Positions 9,606 to 18,402 of a stretch of DNA of 64,000 nt are shown here, piece by piece. The position numbers and the translations under genes are program-made. The notes under the pieces are model-generated. The model was not told the origin of the DNA. It saw only the letters and a program-made list of their open reading frames with translations, and ran no database searches. Numbering within the stretch: the stretch's first letter is position 1; every line of letters starts with the position of its first letter. The DNA lies in the NCBI GenBank assembly GCA_016712375.1, contig JADJRE010000008.1, positions 1-64,000 of the forward strand, read 5' to 3'. Source of the stretch: Rhodospirillales bacterium. Lineage in GTDB: Bacteria; Pseudomonadota; Alphaproteobacteria; Rhodospirillales; Defluviicoccaceae.

Positions 9606-12111
9606 ATGGCAAAGCAGTTTGCGGTGGTGTTGGCGATGACGCTGATGTTCGGCGCCAGCATGGAGGCGCCGCCCGCAGCGGCTCAGAGTCCCAGCGCGCC
9701 GGGCTCGCCGAGCGCGACGACGACGATCACCGGCGAGCAATTGCCACCGCCGCCGTCGCCGTTCGGCGGCAAGATCGAGCGCAACGCCGCGCAATCGACC
9801 CCCGACTGGCCGCCGCGCGTCGCCCCGCCGAAGGGCGCGCCCAACGTGCTGCTGATCATGACCGACGACTCGGGCTTCGGCGTGCCGAGCACCTTCGGCG
9901 GCGTGATTCCCACCCCTTCCCTCGACCGCATCGCCGCCGAAGGCCTGCGCTACACCAACTTCAACTCGACCGCCCTGTGCTCGCCGACGCGCGCGGCGCT
10001 GGTCACCGGACGCAATCATCATTCGGTCGGCTTCGGGGTGGTCGCCGAGCAGGCGACCGGTTTCCCGGGCTACGACTCCTTTATCCCGCGCGACAAGGCG
10101 ACGATCGGCCGAATTCTGAAAGATAACGGCTACCGCACGTCGTGGTTCGGCAAGGATCACAACACACCGGCGTTCCAGGCGAGCCAGGACGGGCCGTTCG
10201 ACCAGTGGCCGATCGGCATGGGCTTCGAATACTTTTACGGCTTCATCGGCGGCGACGCCAACCAGTGGCAGCCGAACCTGTTCCGCAACACGACGCAGAT
10301 CTATCCGTACTACGGCAAGCCGGACTGGAACCTGATCACCGCACAGGCCGACGATGCGATCGCCTACATGCGGCGGATCGACGCGCTCGCACCGGAGCAG
10401 CCGTGGTTTCTCTACTATGTGCCGGGAGGGACGCACGCACCGCATCACCCGACGCCTGAGTGGATCAAGACGATCAGCGATATGCACCTGTTTGATCAGG
10501 GCTGGAACGCGCTGCGTGAGCAGATCTTTGCCAACCAGAAGAAGCTCGGCGTCATCCCGCAGGACGCCAGGCTGACCCCATGGCCCGATGATCTGCTGAA
10601 GCGGTGGGAGACGTTGTCGCCCGATGAAAAGAAGATGTTCACGCGGCAGGTGGAAGTCTTCGCCGCCTACGTTGCCTACACCGATCATGAGATCGGCCGT
10701 GTCATCGACGAAGTACAGCGGCAAGGCAAGCTTGATAACACACTGATCATCTACATCAACGGCGACAACGGCAACAGCGCCGAGAGAACGCTGGTCGGCA
10801 CCCCGAACGAGGTGGCGATGTTCAACGGCGTCGTCGTCCCGGTGGAGGATCAGCAAGTACTTCTACGATCTCTGGGGATCGGACCGGACCTATCCGCACA
10901 TGGCGGTGCCCTGGACTTGGGCGTTCGACACGCCATTCTCCTGGACGAAGCAGGTTGCGTCGCACTTCGGCGGCACGCGGCAGGGCATGGCGATTGCCTG
11001 GCCGAAGCGGATCACCGACAAGGGCGGCATTCGCAACCAGTTTCACCACGTCATCGACATCGTGCCGACGATCTTGGAAGCCACCGGCATCCCGCAGCCC
11101 AAGGAAGTCGACGGTATCGTGCAAAGCCCAATCGAGGGCGTCAGCATGGCCTATACCTTCGATAAGGCCAACGCCGGCGCACCGTCGACGCGCAAGACCC
11201 AGTATTTCGAGATGATGGGCGACCACGCCATCTACCACGACGGCTGGATCGCCAGCACCAAGGTGATGCGTCCACCGTGGGACGTGTTGGGGCCGGTGAG
11301 CCAGGATCCAGCCGGCTTCCCCTGGGAGCTGTATGACCTGACGAAGGACTGGACGCAGTTCGAGAACATCGCCGACAAACATCCGGAAAGGCTGAAGGAG
11401 ATGCAGGCCTTGTTCTGGGCGGAAGCCGCCAAGTACCGGGTCCTGCCGTTGGATGCGTCGGTTGCGACCCGGCTGATTGCACCGCGGCCCAGCCTCACCG
11501 CCGGGCGGACGAAGTTCGTCTGGCCGGGCGAGTTGACCGGCACCCCGAACGGCGACGCGCCCTTCATCCTCAACTCTTCGTACGTCTTCACTGCCGAGGT
11601 CGAGATTCCGCAGGGCGGCGCGGACGGCATGATCGTCACCCAGGGCGGCCGTTTTGGCGGCTACGGCTTTTACGTGCTGAAGGGCAAGCCGGTGTTCTTA
11701 TGGAACCTCGTCGACCTCAAGCGGGTGCGCTGGGAGGGGCCGGATGCACTGACTCCGGGCAAGCACACGCTGGAGTTCGATTTCACCTACGACGGCCTCG
11801 GCATGGGCACGCTCGCCTTCAACAGCGTCAGCGGTATCGGTCGCAGCGGCACCGGGATCCTGAAGGTGGACGGCAAGGAGGTTGCCCGCCAGACGATGGA
11901 GCGCACCCTGCCGCTGATCCTGCAGTGGGACGAGAACTTCGACGTCGGCGCCGACACCGGCACGCCGGTGAACGACGCGGACTACCAGGTGCCGTTCCGG
12001 TTCACCGGCAACCTCGCGAAGCTGACGCTGAACATCGACCGGCCACAGCTCTCCGAGGCGGACAAGCTGCGGCTGATGCAGGCGCAGCGCAACAACAAGA
12101 CGAGCGAGTAG
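9606..12111 (+). CDS. Large exported arylsulfatase, split by a frameshift near 10854
   Basis: The ATG at 9606 gives a signal peptide (PPAAAQS), then NVLLIMTDDSGFG with the metal-binding aspartates (about 80-92) and the formylglycine motif Cys125-Ser-Pro-Thr-Arg129. The frame changes at 10851-10857: the first part ends ...VVPVEDQ, and the continuation KYFYDLWGSDRTYPHMAVPW is in the next frame. One extra or two missing bases restore about 834 residues, the usual size for long bacterial arylsulfatases. The C-terminal 250 residues form the beta-rich domain typical of this subgroup. Because both halves are well conserved, an assembly error is more likely than a real pseudogene. Confidence 0.82.
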
Positions 12112-12613
12112 CGCCGAGCTTTCGGCATGTTCGAGAGGCTGTGGAACAGCCGGAGGTCGGAAGGCGGGTATTCCGAACGATATATGCTGCTCGGATCCCC
12201 GAATGCCCAGCGAACAGGCCGGGAGGGGGAGCATGCGTCATCGGGCTAAAGAAGCTCGATCTCGACTACGACGACGAGGACGAGGACGCCTGACGGACGT
12301 TCGACCGAGCAGCCTCATGCAGCTGCCGCCCAGACGCGGCAATCCGTCGTGCGCCGCCGACGGATCGCACAAGAGCGGAACCGATGCGGTCGCGATCACC
12401 ATCCGCGACCGTCCCTCTTCGCTCTCCCCCATGTCCGCTTCTTCATCGCCCGTCGGCGATGGAGCTGCCGAAAGCGACCACCGAAGCGAAGCTGCTTCCG
12501 CCCGCTGCCAGCGTCGCTTTCCGCCACCGCCCATGTCCGCTTCTTTCATAAAGCGGGCCGGATGCGAACACTCCCGGCTCTGCTGCCGCCACCGACAGCT
12601 CGACCTTTCCGCG
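12112..12613. other. Non-coding stretch with short decayed repeats
   Basis: About 500 bases without a convincing gene. The open frames here have a shadow-like composition (runs of Arg, Ser, Pro). Two copies of a short motif, CCATGTCCGCTTCTT, occur at about 12429 and 12533 in similar surroundings, suggesting a degraded intergenic repeat. The stretch ends at an IS110 fragment, consistent with an old insertion zone. I see no RNA gene or CRISPR spacing. Confidence 0.4.
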
Positions 12614-12931
12614 CTACTTCCGGATCACCTCCTGAGCAGGTGATCCCTGCACGGCGGCGAGCCGCAGGAATCGCCGCGGCCGGACATATTCCGGCGACGT
12701 TAAGCGCACCTTGTGTCCCCGCACCTGTAGCGCCCGGCCGAGGTGATCGCCGCAAGCCTCCATCCCCATTACGCACGCGGGCAGATTGGCAGTTAAGGCG
12801 AGGACGTGGTCCCGACGGAGGCGCCGTCGCATCACCACGCTGCCGGCCGCGTTCCAAAACTGGCAGACTGCACGTGTTTTACCCAGGTCGATCCCGCGAG
12901 AACGCTGATGGTCATGGCTCCATGCCCTCAT
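12614..12931 (-). pseudogene. IS110-family transposase, N-terminal remnant
   Basis: The minus-strand frame encodes RGIDLGKTRAVCQFW, GSVVMRRRLRRDHVLALTANLP and CVMGMEACG. These are the RuvC-like N-terminal motifs of IS110/IS1111 transposases (first acidic residue in GIDLGK, then GMEAC). After about 90 residues the frame loses similarity and stops; the C-terminal catalytic serine domain is missing. It is a truncated, inactive copy. The roughly 180 bases between it and the IS5 fragment contain no gene I recognise. Confidence 0.75.
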
Positions 12932-13110
12932 GCTCTTGGTCAGGTCCGAAAGTTAGCGGCCTCCAAAGGGGCGGCCATTCCATAATCTTCAATGTGATCG
13001 AAATCCGCTTTAACTACCCGTGCCCGTAGCCGAAGTGTTCCATGCCGCCTCGACCGCGCGCGGCCATCTAAACCGCGATCACCAATAGCGATCCAGTTGA
13101 AACCACTAGC

Positions 13111-13799
13111 AGGCTGTTGAAGAATTCGGGGTGGCGGGGGCTTGTCCTTGCGCTGCCTGGGACAGGCCGTCGGCGGCGGTGCTGTCGGCGGGTTCGGCGG
13201 GGCGCGCCGTTGCTCGTCGGCCGATCGGCGGCTCATGCGGCTGCCGCGATCAGCCTGGGCGCCCGCACCAGATTGTAGGCGGCGGCGGCGAAGGTGAATG
13301 CCCAGTCTACCTTGGGCAGGCCGCGCAATCTGGTCTGGCGCAGGCCGGCCACCGTCTTGATCCAACCGAACGCTTCCTCGATCCGCTTGCGGATGCGCTG
13401 GCTCGCCGCGTAGCCGGGATGACGGGTCGTCCGCCCGTCGATTACCGAGCGGCGGCCGCTGGTGTTGCGCGTCACATGCGGCCGCACGTTCATTGTGCGA
13501 AGCTCCTCGACGAAGTCGGCGGCGTCGTAGGCGCGGTCGGCGCCGAGCGTCACCGCCCGCGACCGCCCGCCGCGCGGCTCGATCATCGCCAGCGCTGCCA
13601 ACCGTTCGGCGTGGCCGGAGACCCGGGTGAGCCGCGTATCGACGATCAGCCCGGAGCGGTTCTCCATCAGGCCGTGGCCGATGAAGCAGAGTTTCGCCTC
13701 CATCCCCGGTCCCTTGCGGTAGAGCCTGGCGTCCGGATCAGTGGTGCTCTGGTGCGTCTCGTTCGAGCGCTTCTCGCCGCGGAGATCCACCGCAGCGTT
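13111..13799 (-). mobile_element. IS5-family element, 3' half only
   Basis: The minus strand from about 13799 to the stop at 13233 encodes the C-terminal half of an IS5-type DDE transposase. Visible motifs are DLRGEKRSNETH, DPDARLYRKG, KLCFIGHG, TLGADRAYDA and RKRIEEAFGWIKT with the final glutamate. The 3' end of the element lies near 13111, where AGGCTGTTGAAGAATTC resembles IS5-type terminal repeats. The N-terminal half is missing: at about 13800 the sequence switches to a Tn3 transposase fragment on the opposite strand. The element is inactive. Confidence 0.75.
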
Positions 13800-14373
13800 G
13801 CGCCCGCCACCGCCGCCGAGCTGATCCGCGAGCACTGGGGCGACATCCTGCGTCTCGTGGCTTCGCTGAAGGCCGGCGCCGTCGCTCCGTCTGTGATGCT
13901 GAAGAAGCTCGCCGCCTTCGAGCGGCAGGAACCAAGTCGACCGCGCCCTGAGGGAGTGCGGCCGCCTGGTGAGAACCGGCTTCATGATCGACTGGCTGGA
14001 GACACCGGCGCTCCGCCGCCGGTGCCACGCCGGGCTGAACAAATCCGAGCAGCGCCATGCGCTGGCCAGTCAGGTCTGCACCTATCGTCAAGGCTGCCTC
14101 GCCGACCGGTCGCGCGAAGCGCTGGAGTTCCGCGCGTCGGGGCTGAATCTCGTGATCGCCGCCATCGTCTACTGGAATTCGACCTACATAGCGGATGCGA
14201 CCCTGCACCTGCGCTTGTCCGGCGTTGCCGTGCCCGACTCGCGCCTCGCGCACACCTCGCCGGTGGGATGGGAGCACATCGGCTTCTCAGGCGACTTCCT
14301 GTGGGACCGCGCCGCCGTGCCGCTTGCAGCGCGCCGGCCGCTCAACCTCGCACGCGAGCGCACCGCCGCTTGA
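13800..14373 (+). pseudogene. Tn3-family transposase (TnpA), C-terminal remnant with frameshift
   Basis: Plus-strand frames encode AAELIREHWGDILRLVASLK and then, in the next frame, RALRECGRLVRTGFMIDWLE, CHAGLNKSEQRHALA and VIAAIVYWNSTY, ending with GWEHIGFSGDFLWD. These are the conserved C-terminal blocks of Tn3-family transposases. One extra G near 13928 separates the two frames. The N-terminal three quarters are absent and the left edge abuts the IS5 fragment. It probably belonged to the same transposon as the resolvase that follows at 14630. Confidence 0.78.
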
Positions 14374-14600
14374 CAGCGCGTTCGCAGTCCGTTCGCCGCT
14401 GTCGTTGTTTAGCGCACAACCAACGCTCCGCCCTCTTGCTTGCTTGAACAAGCCGGAGATTACGCCACCCTCAATTCCAACCAGTTCCCGACGGCACCAA
14501 CGGGACCCCGAATCGGCGTTCAAACGTCAGCTGAGGCTGACTGCCCATAAATCAAGAATTCTGCACCAAACTTAGACGCTTGAAATTCCGCCTCTTTTCT

Positions 14601-14623
14601 TGTGCATAATATATGTGCATAAT
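14601..14623. repeat. Direct repeat in front of the resolvase gene
   Basis: The ten-base word TGTGCATAAT occurs twice with a 13-base period (14601-14610 and 14614-14623), immediately before the resolvase start codon. AT-rich paired words next to a serine-resolvase gene are typical of res sites and resolvase operators, so this may be part of the recombination or autoregulation site. The full three-subsite res layout is not established here. Confidence 0.35.
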
Positions 14624-14629
14624 GCTGGC

Positions 14630-15352
14630 ATGATTTACGGCTATGCACGGGTGTCGACGGACGGCCAAAGTGTGGCGGCGCAGGTTGCCGCGTTGAAGGC
14701 CGGCGGAGCGGAGAAGGTGTTTCGGGAAGTGGCGAGCGGAGCCAAGACCGACCAGGCGCAGCTCCGTCGATTGCTCGACACGCTCGCTCCAGGCGACGTG
14801 CTCACCGTGACGCGGCTGGATCGTCTGGCCCGCTCGACCCGCGACCTTCTCAATACCCTTGCCAACATCACCGCCAAGGACGCCGGCTTTCGCTCCTTGG
14901 GCGACACATGGGCTGACACCACGACGGCGCACGGGCGCTTGATGCTCACCGTGCTGGGCGGCCTGGCAGAGTTCGAGCGCGAGCTGATCCGGGTGCGCAC
15001 CGGCGAAGGCCGGGAGCGCGCCAAGGCGCGGGGCGTGAAGCTGGGCCGCAAGCCGAAGCTCACCGACCATCAGCGCAAGGAGGCGATAGCCAGGCGCGAG
15101 AGTGGCGAGGAAACGCTCGCCGAGATCGGGCGCAGCTACAACGTCAGCGGCTGGACGATTTCGAGGCTTGCACCATCAGCATCAGGCGCCTCGCCAAGGA
15201 TTAGAAAAGCCCCCTACTTAATCGAGCTAATGTCAGACGACGGGAGAAAGCACCGCATGACTCTGAAACTCAAATCGACGCTCTACCGGGCACTGAAAGC
15301 TATGGAGCGCACGAACCAACCAGAGCCGCTGCGTGCAGCGAACGGCAACTAG
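14630..15352 (+). CDS. Serine resolvase/invertase with an unusual C-terminal tail
   Basis: I chose the ATG at 14630 (IYGYARVSTDGQS) over an upstream TTG because the catalytic serine domain begins there (serine in YARVS, residue 8). The TRLDRLARSTRDLL helix and the GRLMLTVLGGLAEFERELI stretch follow, and a DNA-binding helix-turn-helix ends with VSGWTISRL at about 185. Tn3-type resolvases normally stop there; this one continues for about 55 residues, rich in Lys/Arg. An internal in-frame ATG at 15230 could instead start a separate 40-residue peptide. The stop is one base from the next ATG, so it is coupled to the ImmA-like gene. Confidence 0.85.
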   Translation: MIYGYARVSTDGQSVAAQVAALKAGGAEKVFREVASGAKTDQAQLRRLLDTLAPGDVLTVTRLDRLARSTRDLLNTLANITAKDAGFRSLGDTWADTTTAHGRLMLTVLGGLAEFERELIRVRTGEGRERAKARGVKLGRKPKLTDHQRKEAIARRESGEETLAEIGRSYNVSGWTISRLAPSASGASPRIRKAPYLIELMSDDGRKHRMTLKLKSTLYRALKAMERTNQPEPLRAANGN

Positions 15353-15353
15353 C

Positions 15354-16520
15354 ATGGCGAAAAGCGTTCCGGCCCTGATCAATCCGGCGATGCTCGTATG
15401 GGCACGGGAAAGCGCGCGCCTCTCCGTCGAGGACGCCGCGCACAAGATAGGCATCGCGGCGGATAAACTCGCTGCCTGCGAAGCCGACGATGCGAAGCTG
15501 ACCTTTAACCAGCTAATGAAAGCGGCAAGCGTCTATAAGCGGCCGGTTAGCTTGTTCTATCTCAAGACGCCGCCGGCAGGCTGGGCACCAATCCAGGATT
15601 TCCGACGTCTTGCGGACGCCGAAATCGGTTTCTCTCCGCGCCTGACTTACGTAATCCGGCAGGCGCGCGAGCGTCGTGAACTCGCGCTCGAATTGCGGAC
15701 CGAGCTGAGCGCGCCGGTGCAGCCCTTTACGCTCACGGCCACAGTCGGGCGTGATGTGGAAACTCTCGGGCAGGAAATCCGCACCTATCTCGGCGTAACC
15801 GACGCCGAGCAGCAGCAGTGGAAGCGTCGTGCTTTCGATGCGTGGCGCATGGCGATGGAAGCCCAGGACGTGCTGATATTTATGGTGCCGCGGCTGCCGC
15901 TGGCGGAAATGCGCGGCACCGCCATTGCGGAGCGCGAGCTGCCCGTAATTCTGTTGAACGGACAGGACCGCACCGGCGGTCGCATCTTCACCCTGCTTCA
16001 TGAATTCTGTCATCTGGTGCTGCGTCAGAGCGGTGTCAGCGGTCCCGGCGGCGACCAGGATAGCGCACCCAACCCTGCCGTGGAGCGCTTCTGCAATGCC
16101 GTCGCTGCCGCCGCGCTGATGCCGAAGGACTGGCTGCTCAGTGAAATACTCGTGCGCCAAAAAGGCAGTGTGAAAACCTGGGACAATGAGGAATTGGAGG
16201 CCTTGGCGCTTCGTTTTGGTGTCAGCCGCGAGGCGATGCTGCGCCGCCTATTGACGCTGGGCAAAACCAGTCGCTCTTTCTACGAGCATATGCGCCCGAC
16301 CTTTCAGGCTGAATATGATGAACTCGCCGAAAAAAAAAGCACGGGCGGGCCGCCGCCGCACCTTCAGGTGCTCAGCCAACTCGGCCGCTCATTCACGCGC
16401 CTAGTATTTGAGAGTTACCACGAGCGGCGGCTGACGCTGCGCGACGTGGCCAACCATTTCAACATGCAGGTTAAGCTGGTTCCTGAGATGGAGCGCGCTG
16501 CCTTCGGCCTGAAGGGATAG
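15354..16520 (+). CDS. Xre-type HTH plus ImmA/IrrE metallopeptidase (antitoxin-like)
   Basis: 388 residues from ATG 15354. The N-terminus (about 10-65) is a Cro/C1-type helix-turn-helix (ARLSVEDAAHKIGIAADKL). The middle carries the M78/ImmA zinc-peptidase motif LLHEFCHLVL (HExxH, near residue 223). This domain pair is the COG2856 architecture, found with phage repressors and as the partner of DUF4411 PIN-like proteins in predicted toxin-antitoxin modules. The next gene is exactly such a DUF4411 protein, 3 nt downstream. The upstream resolvase stop is one base away. Role as antitoxin or regulator is inferred from this pairing. Confidence 0.85.
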   Translation: MAKSVPALINPAMLVWARESARLSVEDAAHKIGIAADKLAACEADDAKLTFNQLMKAASVYKRPVSLFYLKTPPAGWAPIQDFRRLADAEIGFSPRLTYVIRQARERRELALELRTELSAPVQPFTLTATVGRDVETLGQEIRTYLGVTDAEQQQWKRRAFDAWRMAMEAQDVLIFMVPRLPLAEMRGTAIAERELPVILLNGQDRTGGRIFTLLHEFCHLVLRQSGVSGPGGDQDSAPNPAVERFCNAVAAAALMPKDWLLSEILVRQKGSVKTWDNEELEALALRFGVSREAMLRRLLTLGKTSRSFYEHMRPTFQAEYDELAEKKSTGGPPPHLQVLSQLGRSFTRLVFESYHERRLTLRDVANHFNMQVKLVPEMERAAFGLKG

Positions 16521-16523
16521 CGC

Positions 16524-16985
16524 TTGATCGTCTATTGTATCGACACAAGCGCCCTGGTTGCTGCCTGGTATGAACGTTACAAGCCAAACCGCTTTCCAAG
16601 ACTGTGGGACCTGTTTGATGAGCTGGTAGCGGCGGAGCGGTTGCTTTCGTCGGTGATGGTGCTTGATGAGTGCAGTCGCCGCTCACCGGAGCTGCATGGA
16701 TGGCTCAAGGATCGCGCGGCCATGTTCCTGATGCCGGATGCTAAAGTGCAGGCCCGCGTCGATCACATCGTCAACACCTATACTGGGCTCGTCATGCAGG
16801 GAAAGGAGAAGTTCGCCGCCGACCCTTTTCTGATTGCCACGGCCGAAGTGAATGGCTTCACAGTTGTCACCGAAGAAACCGGCCCCGACAGTCTGCGGAA
16901 AATTCCCGGCGTATGTCGGGCGCTAAATGTACCCAGCATCAGCCTGACGGAACTCTTCGATGCAGAGGATTGGGTAATTGGCTGA
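16524..16985 (+). CDS. DUF4411 PIN-like protein, candidate toxin
   Basis: 153 residues from a TTG codon; GAAGGG overlapping the preceding stop serves as ribosome-binding site. The N-terminus VYCIDTSALVAAWYERYKP gives the first PIN-domain aspartate. Conserved acidic residues follow (DECSRR near 52, ADPFLIATAE near 95, TEETGPDS near 115), as in PIN-type ribonucleases. DUF4411 proteins typically follow an Xre-ImmA gene, as here. Toxic RNase activity is a family prediction and has not been shown for this copy. The gene looks intact. Confidence 0.82.
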   Translation: MIVYCIDTSALVAAWYERYKPNRFPRLWDLFDELVAAERLLSSVMVLDECSRRSPELHGWLKDRAAMFLMPDAKVQARVDHIVNTYTGLVMQGKEKFAADPFLIATAEVNGFTVVTEETGPDSLRKIPGVCRALNVPSISLTELFDAEDWVIG

Positions 16986-17059
16986 CATGAGCACAAGGGG
17001 GCCGGCGAGCAGAGCCTGACCAACGGCCCGCCAGACGCTCCAGCAGAGCATCAGCGAGG

Positions 17060-17143
17060 TGACGAGCGTCAGCATCGATTGTATATCGGTTCGGCTTACT
17101 ATCGATTGCTATTGATCTTCGCTTTATCGAACAATCGCAGCCG
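17060..17143. promoter_or_regulatory. ATCGATTG-type repeats ahead of parA
   Basis: The 160-base gap before parA is locally AT-rich. It contains the word ATCGATTG at 17074-17081 and 17101-17108, with related words ATCGGTT near 17085, ATTGATC near 17111 and ATCGAAC near 17127. Clustered short repeats before a ParA gene commonly serve as autoregulatory operators or partition-site elements. This is a pattern observation only. Confidence 0.3.
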
Positions 17144-17797
17144 ATGATCCTCACCGTCGGCAACGTCAAGGGCGGCGTCGGCAAGACGACGCTGGCTGTC
17201 AACATCGCGATCGCCCGAGCGCTCGCCGGGCGCGACGTGCTGCTCGTCGACGGTGACGAACAGGGGACTGCCGCTGCCTTCACGGAGCTGCGGGCGGGGG
17301 CCATCGGCGCAGCCGGCTACACCGCCGTCATCCTGCAGGGAGCGGCGCTGCGGACGCAGGTGCGCCAATTGGCCGCCAAGTATGATCACGTAGTGATCGA
17401 CGTCGGCGGCCGGGACACCGGCAGCCTGCGGGCCGCACTGACCGTCGCCGACGCGCTGCTGATCCCGGTCCAGCCGAGGACCTTCGACGTATGGTCGGTC
17501 GATCAGATGGCCGCACTGGTCCGGGAGGCGCGGGCGGTCAATGACAAGCTGCGCGCGGTTGCCGTCCTCAACGCCGCCGACCCGGCCGGCAAGGACAACG
17601 ACGACGCTGCCGCTGCTCTGGCCGATGCCGATGGGATCGCCTGCCTCGATGTGCGCGTCGTCCGGCGCAAAGCGTTCCCAAACGCCGCCGCGCACGGCCG
17701 CTCGGTTGTTGAACAGGCCGGCCAGGACCCGAAGGCCGTCGCCGAGCTGGCCGCCCTAGTCGCCGCGCTCTATGATGGTGCTTGTATATCTAGGTGA
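17144..17797 (+). CDS. ParA-family partition ATPase
   Basis: 217 residues, the size of small plasmid-type ParA/ParF proteins without an N-terminal DNA-binding domain. The deviant Walker A KGGVGKTT is at residues 9-16, the A' region LLVDGDEQG near 35-43, and the Walker B-like HVVIDVGGRD near 85. It would polymerise on DNA and position a partner-bound cargo. The following small ORF looks like the start of its usual partner but is truncated, so the partition system is probably dead. Its presence suggests that this stretch once belonged to a plasmid or integrative element. Confidence 0.88.
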   Translation: MILTVGNVKGGVGKTTLAVNIAIARALAGRDVLLVDGDEQGTAAAFTELRAGAIGAAGYTAVILQGAALRTQVRQLAAKYDHVVIDVGGRDTGSLRAALTVADALLIPVQPRTFDVWSVDQMAALVREARAVNDKLRAVAVLNAADPAGKDNDDAAAALADADGIACLDVRVVRRKAFPNAAAHGRSVVEQAGQDPKAVAELAALVAALYDGACISR

Positions 17798-17803
17798 TAT
17801 CGT

Positions 17804-18007
17804 ATGGCCATCGCAAAGAGACCTAACCGCAGCGCAAGCAATACGCAGACGGGCGATCCTGAGAAAGCCGCCGAAGCGTTCATCGCCGGCGCCGGAGGCG
17901 CGCCCGAGCAAGCGGTCGGCCACAAGACGCCGGTGATGATAAAAGCCTCTGCTAGTGGTGGGGAATCCGTTGGGCGGGGAGCCCACACTGCAATTACTGC
18001 AGCCTAA
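17804..18007 (+). pseudogene. Truncated ParA-partner (CopG-like) gene
   Basis: The frame starts 6 nt after parA and reads MAIAKRPNRSASN, then PEKAAEAFIAGAGG and KTPVMIK. This matches the N-terminus of small ribbon-helix-helix partners that follow ParA in alphaproteobacteria, where a DNA-binding segment should come after VMIK. Here the sequence turns into low-complexity non-homologous residues at about 17950, shortly before the IS6 end at 18050. The DNA-binding half is missing, so I consider it broken. Confidence 0.55.
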
Positions 18008-18049
18008 AAAGGATTGGGGCTATCCCCGCGCGGGCGACGGAGCCTGGGT

Positions 18050-18292
18050 GGCCCTGTTGCAAAGCTGGCGGCTCTCCGGCGAGATATGGTCCGAGGGAGG
18101 GAGGGTCGGCCGTGTCGGACTTCAAGGGGCGCCACTTCGAGGGCGAGACCGTGCTGTGGGCGGTGCGCTGGTACTGCCGCTACGGGGTGAGCTACCGCGA
18201 TCTCGAGCAGATGATGGGTGAACGCGGCGTGAGCGTCGATCACTCCACCATCTATGGCTGGGTGCAGAGGTACGCGCCGGAGATCGAGAAGC
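18050..18292 (+). mobile_element. IS6/IS26-family element, left end only
   Basis: GGCCCTGTTGCAAA at 18050-18063 differs by one base from the classic IS6/IS26 terminal repeat. The frame from 18112 encodes SDFKGRHFEGE, RWYCRYGVSYRDLEQMM and STIYGWVQRYAPEIEKL, which is the N-terminal helix-turn-helix of IS6 transposases. It is cut after 61 residues at the left edge of an IS21 element. The catalytic part does not reappear on the far side of IS21, so a deletion accompanied or followed the insertion. Confidence 0.8.
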
Positions 18293-18402
18293 TGTAGGGC
18301 GGTGACAAATTAGGCCACGTAGCGGCGGCGGTTGGTGCTGCCGCGCCGGAGCAAAATCCGGCCAGTGGTTAGGCTGTCTCCTTTGTCAGGGGGCGGCCGG
18401 GG

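Noticed and set aside
12429..12547. Possible CRISPR-like repeat because a 15-base word occurs twice
   Set aside because: Only two short, imperfect copies with irregular surroundings; no repeat-spacer periodicity and no cas genes.
12203..12643. 146-codon plus-strand open frame after the second sulfatase
   Set aside because: Composition is Arg/Ser/Pro-rich and shadow-like, with no ribosome-binding site and no resemblance to a known protein.
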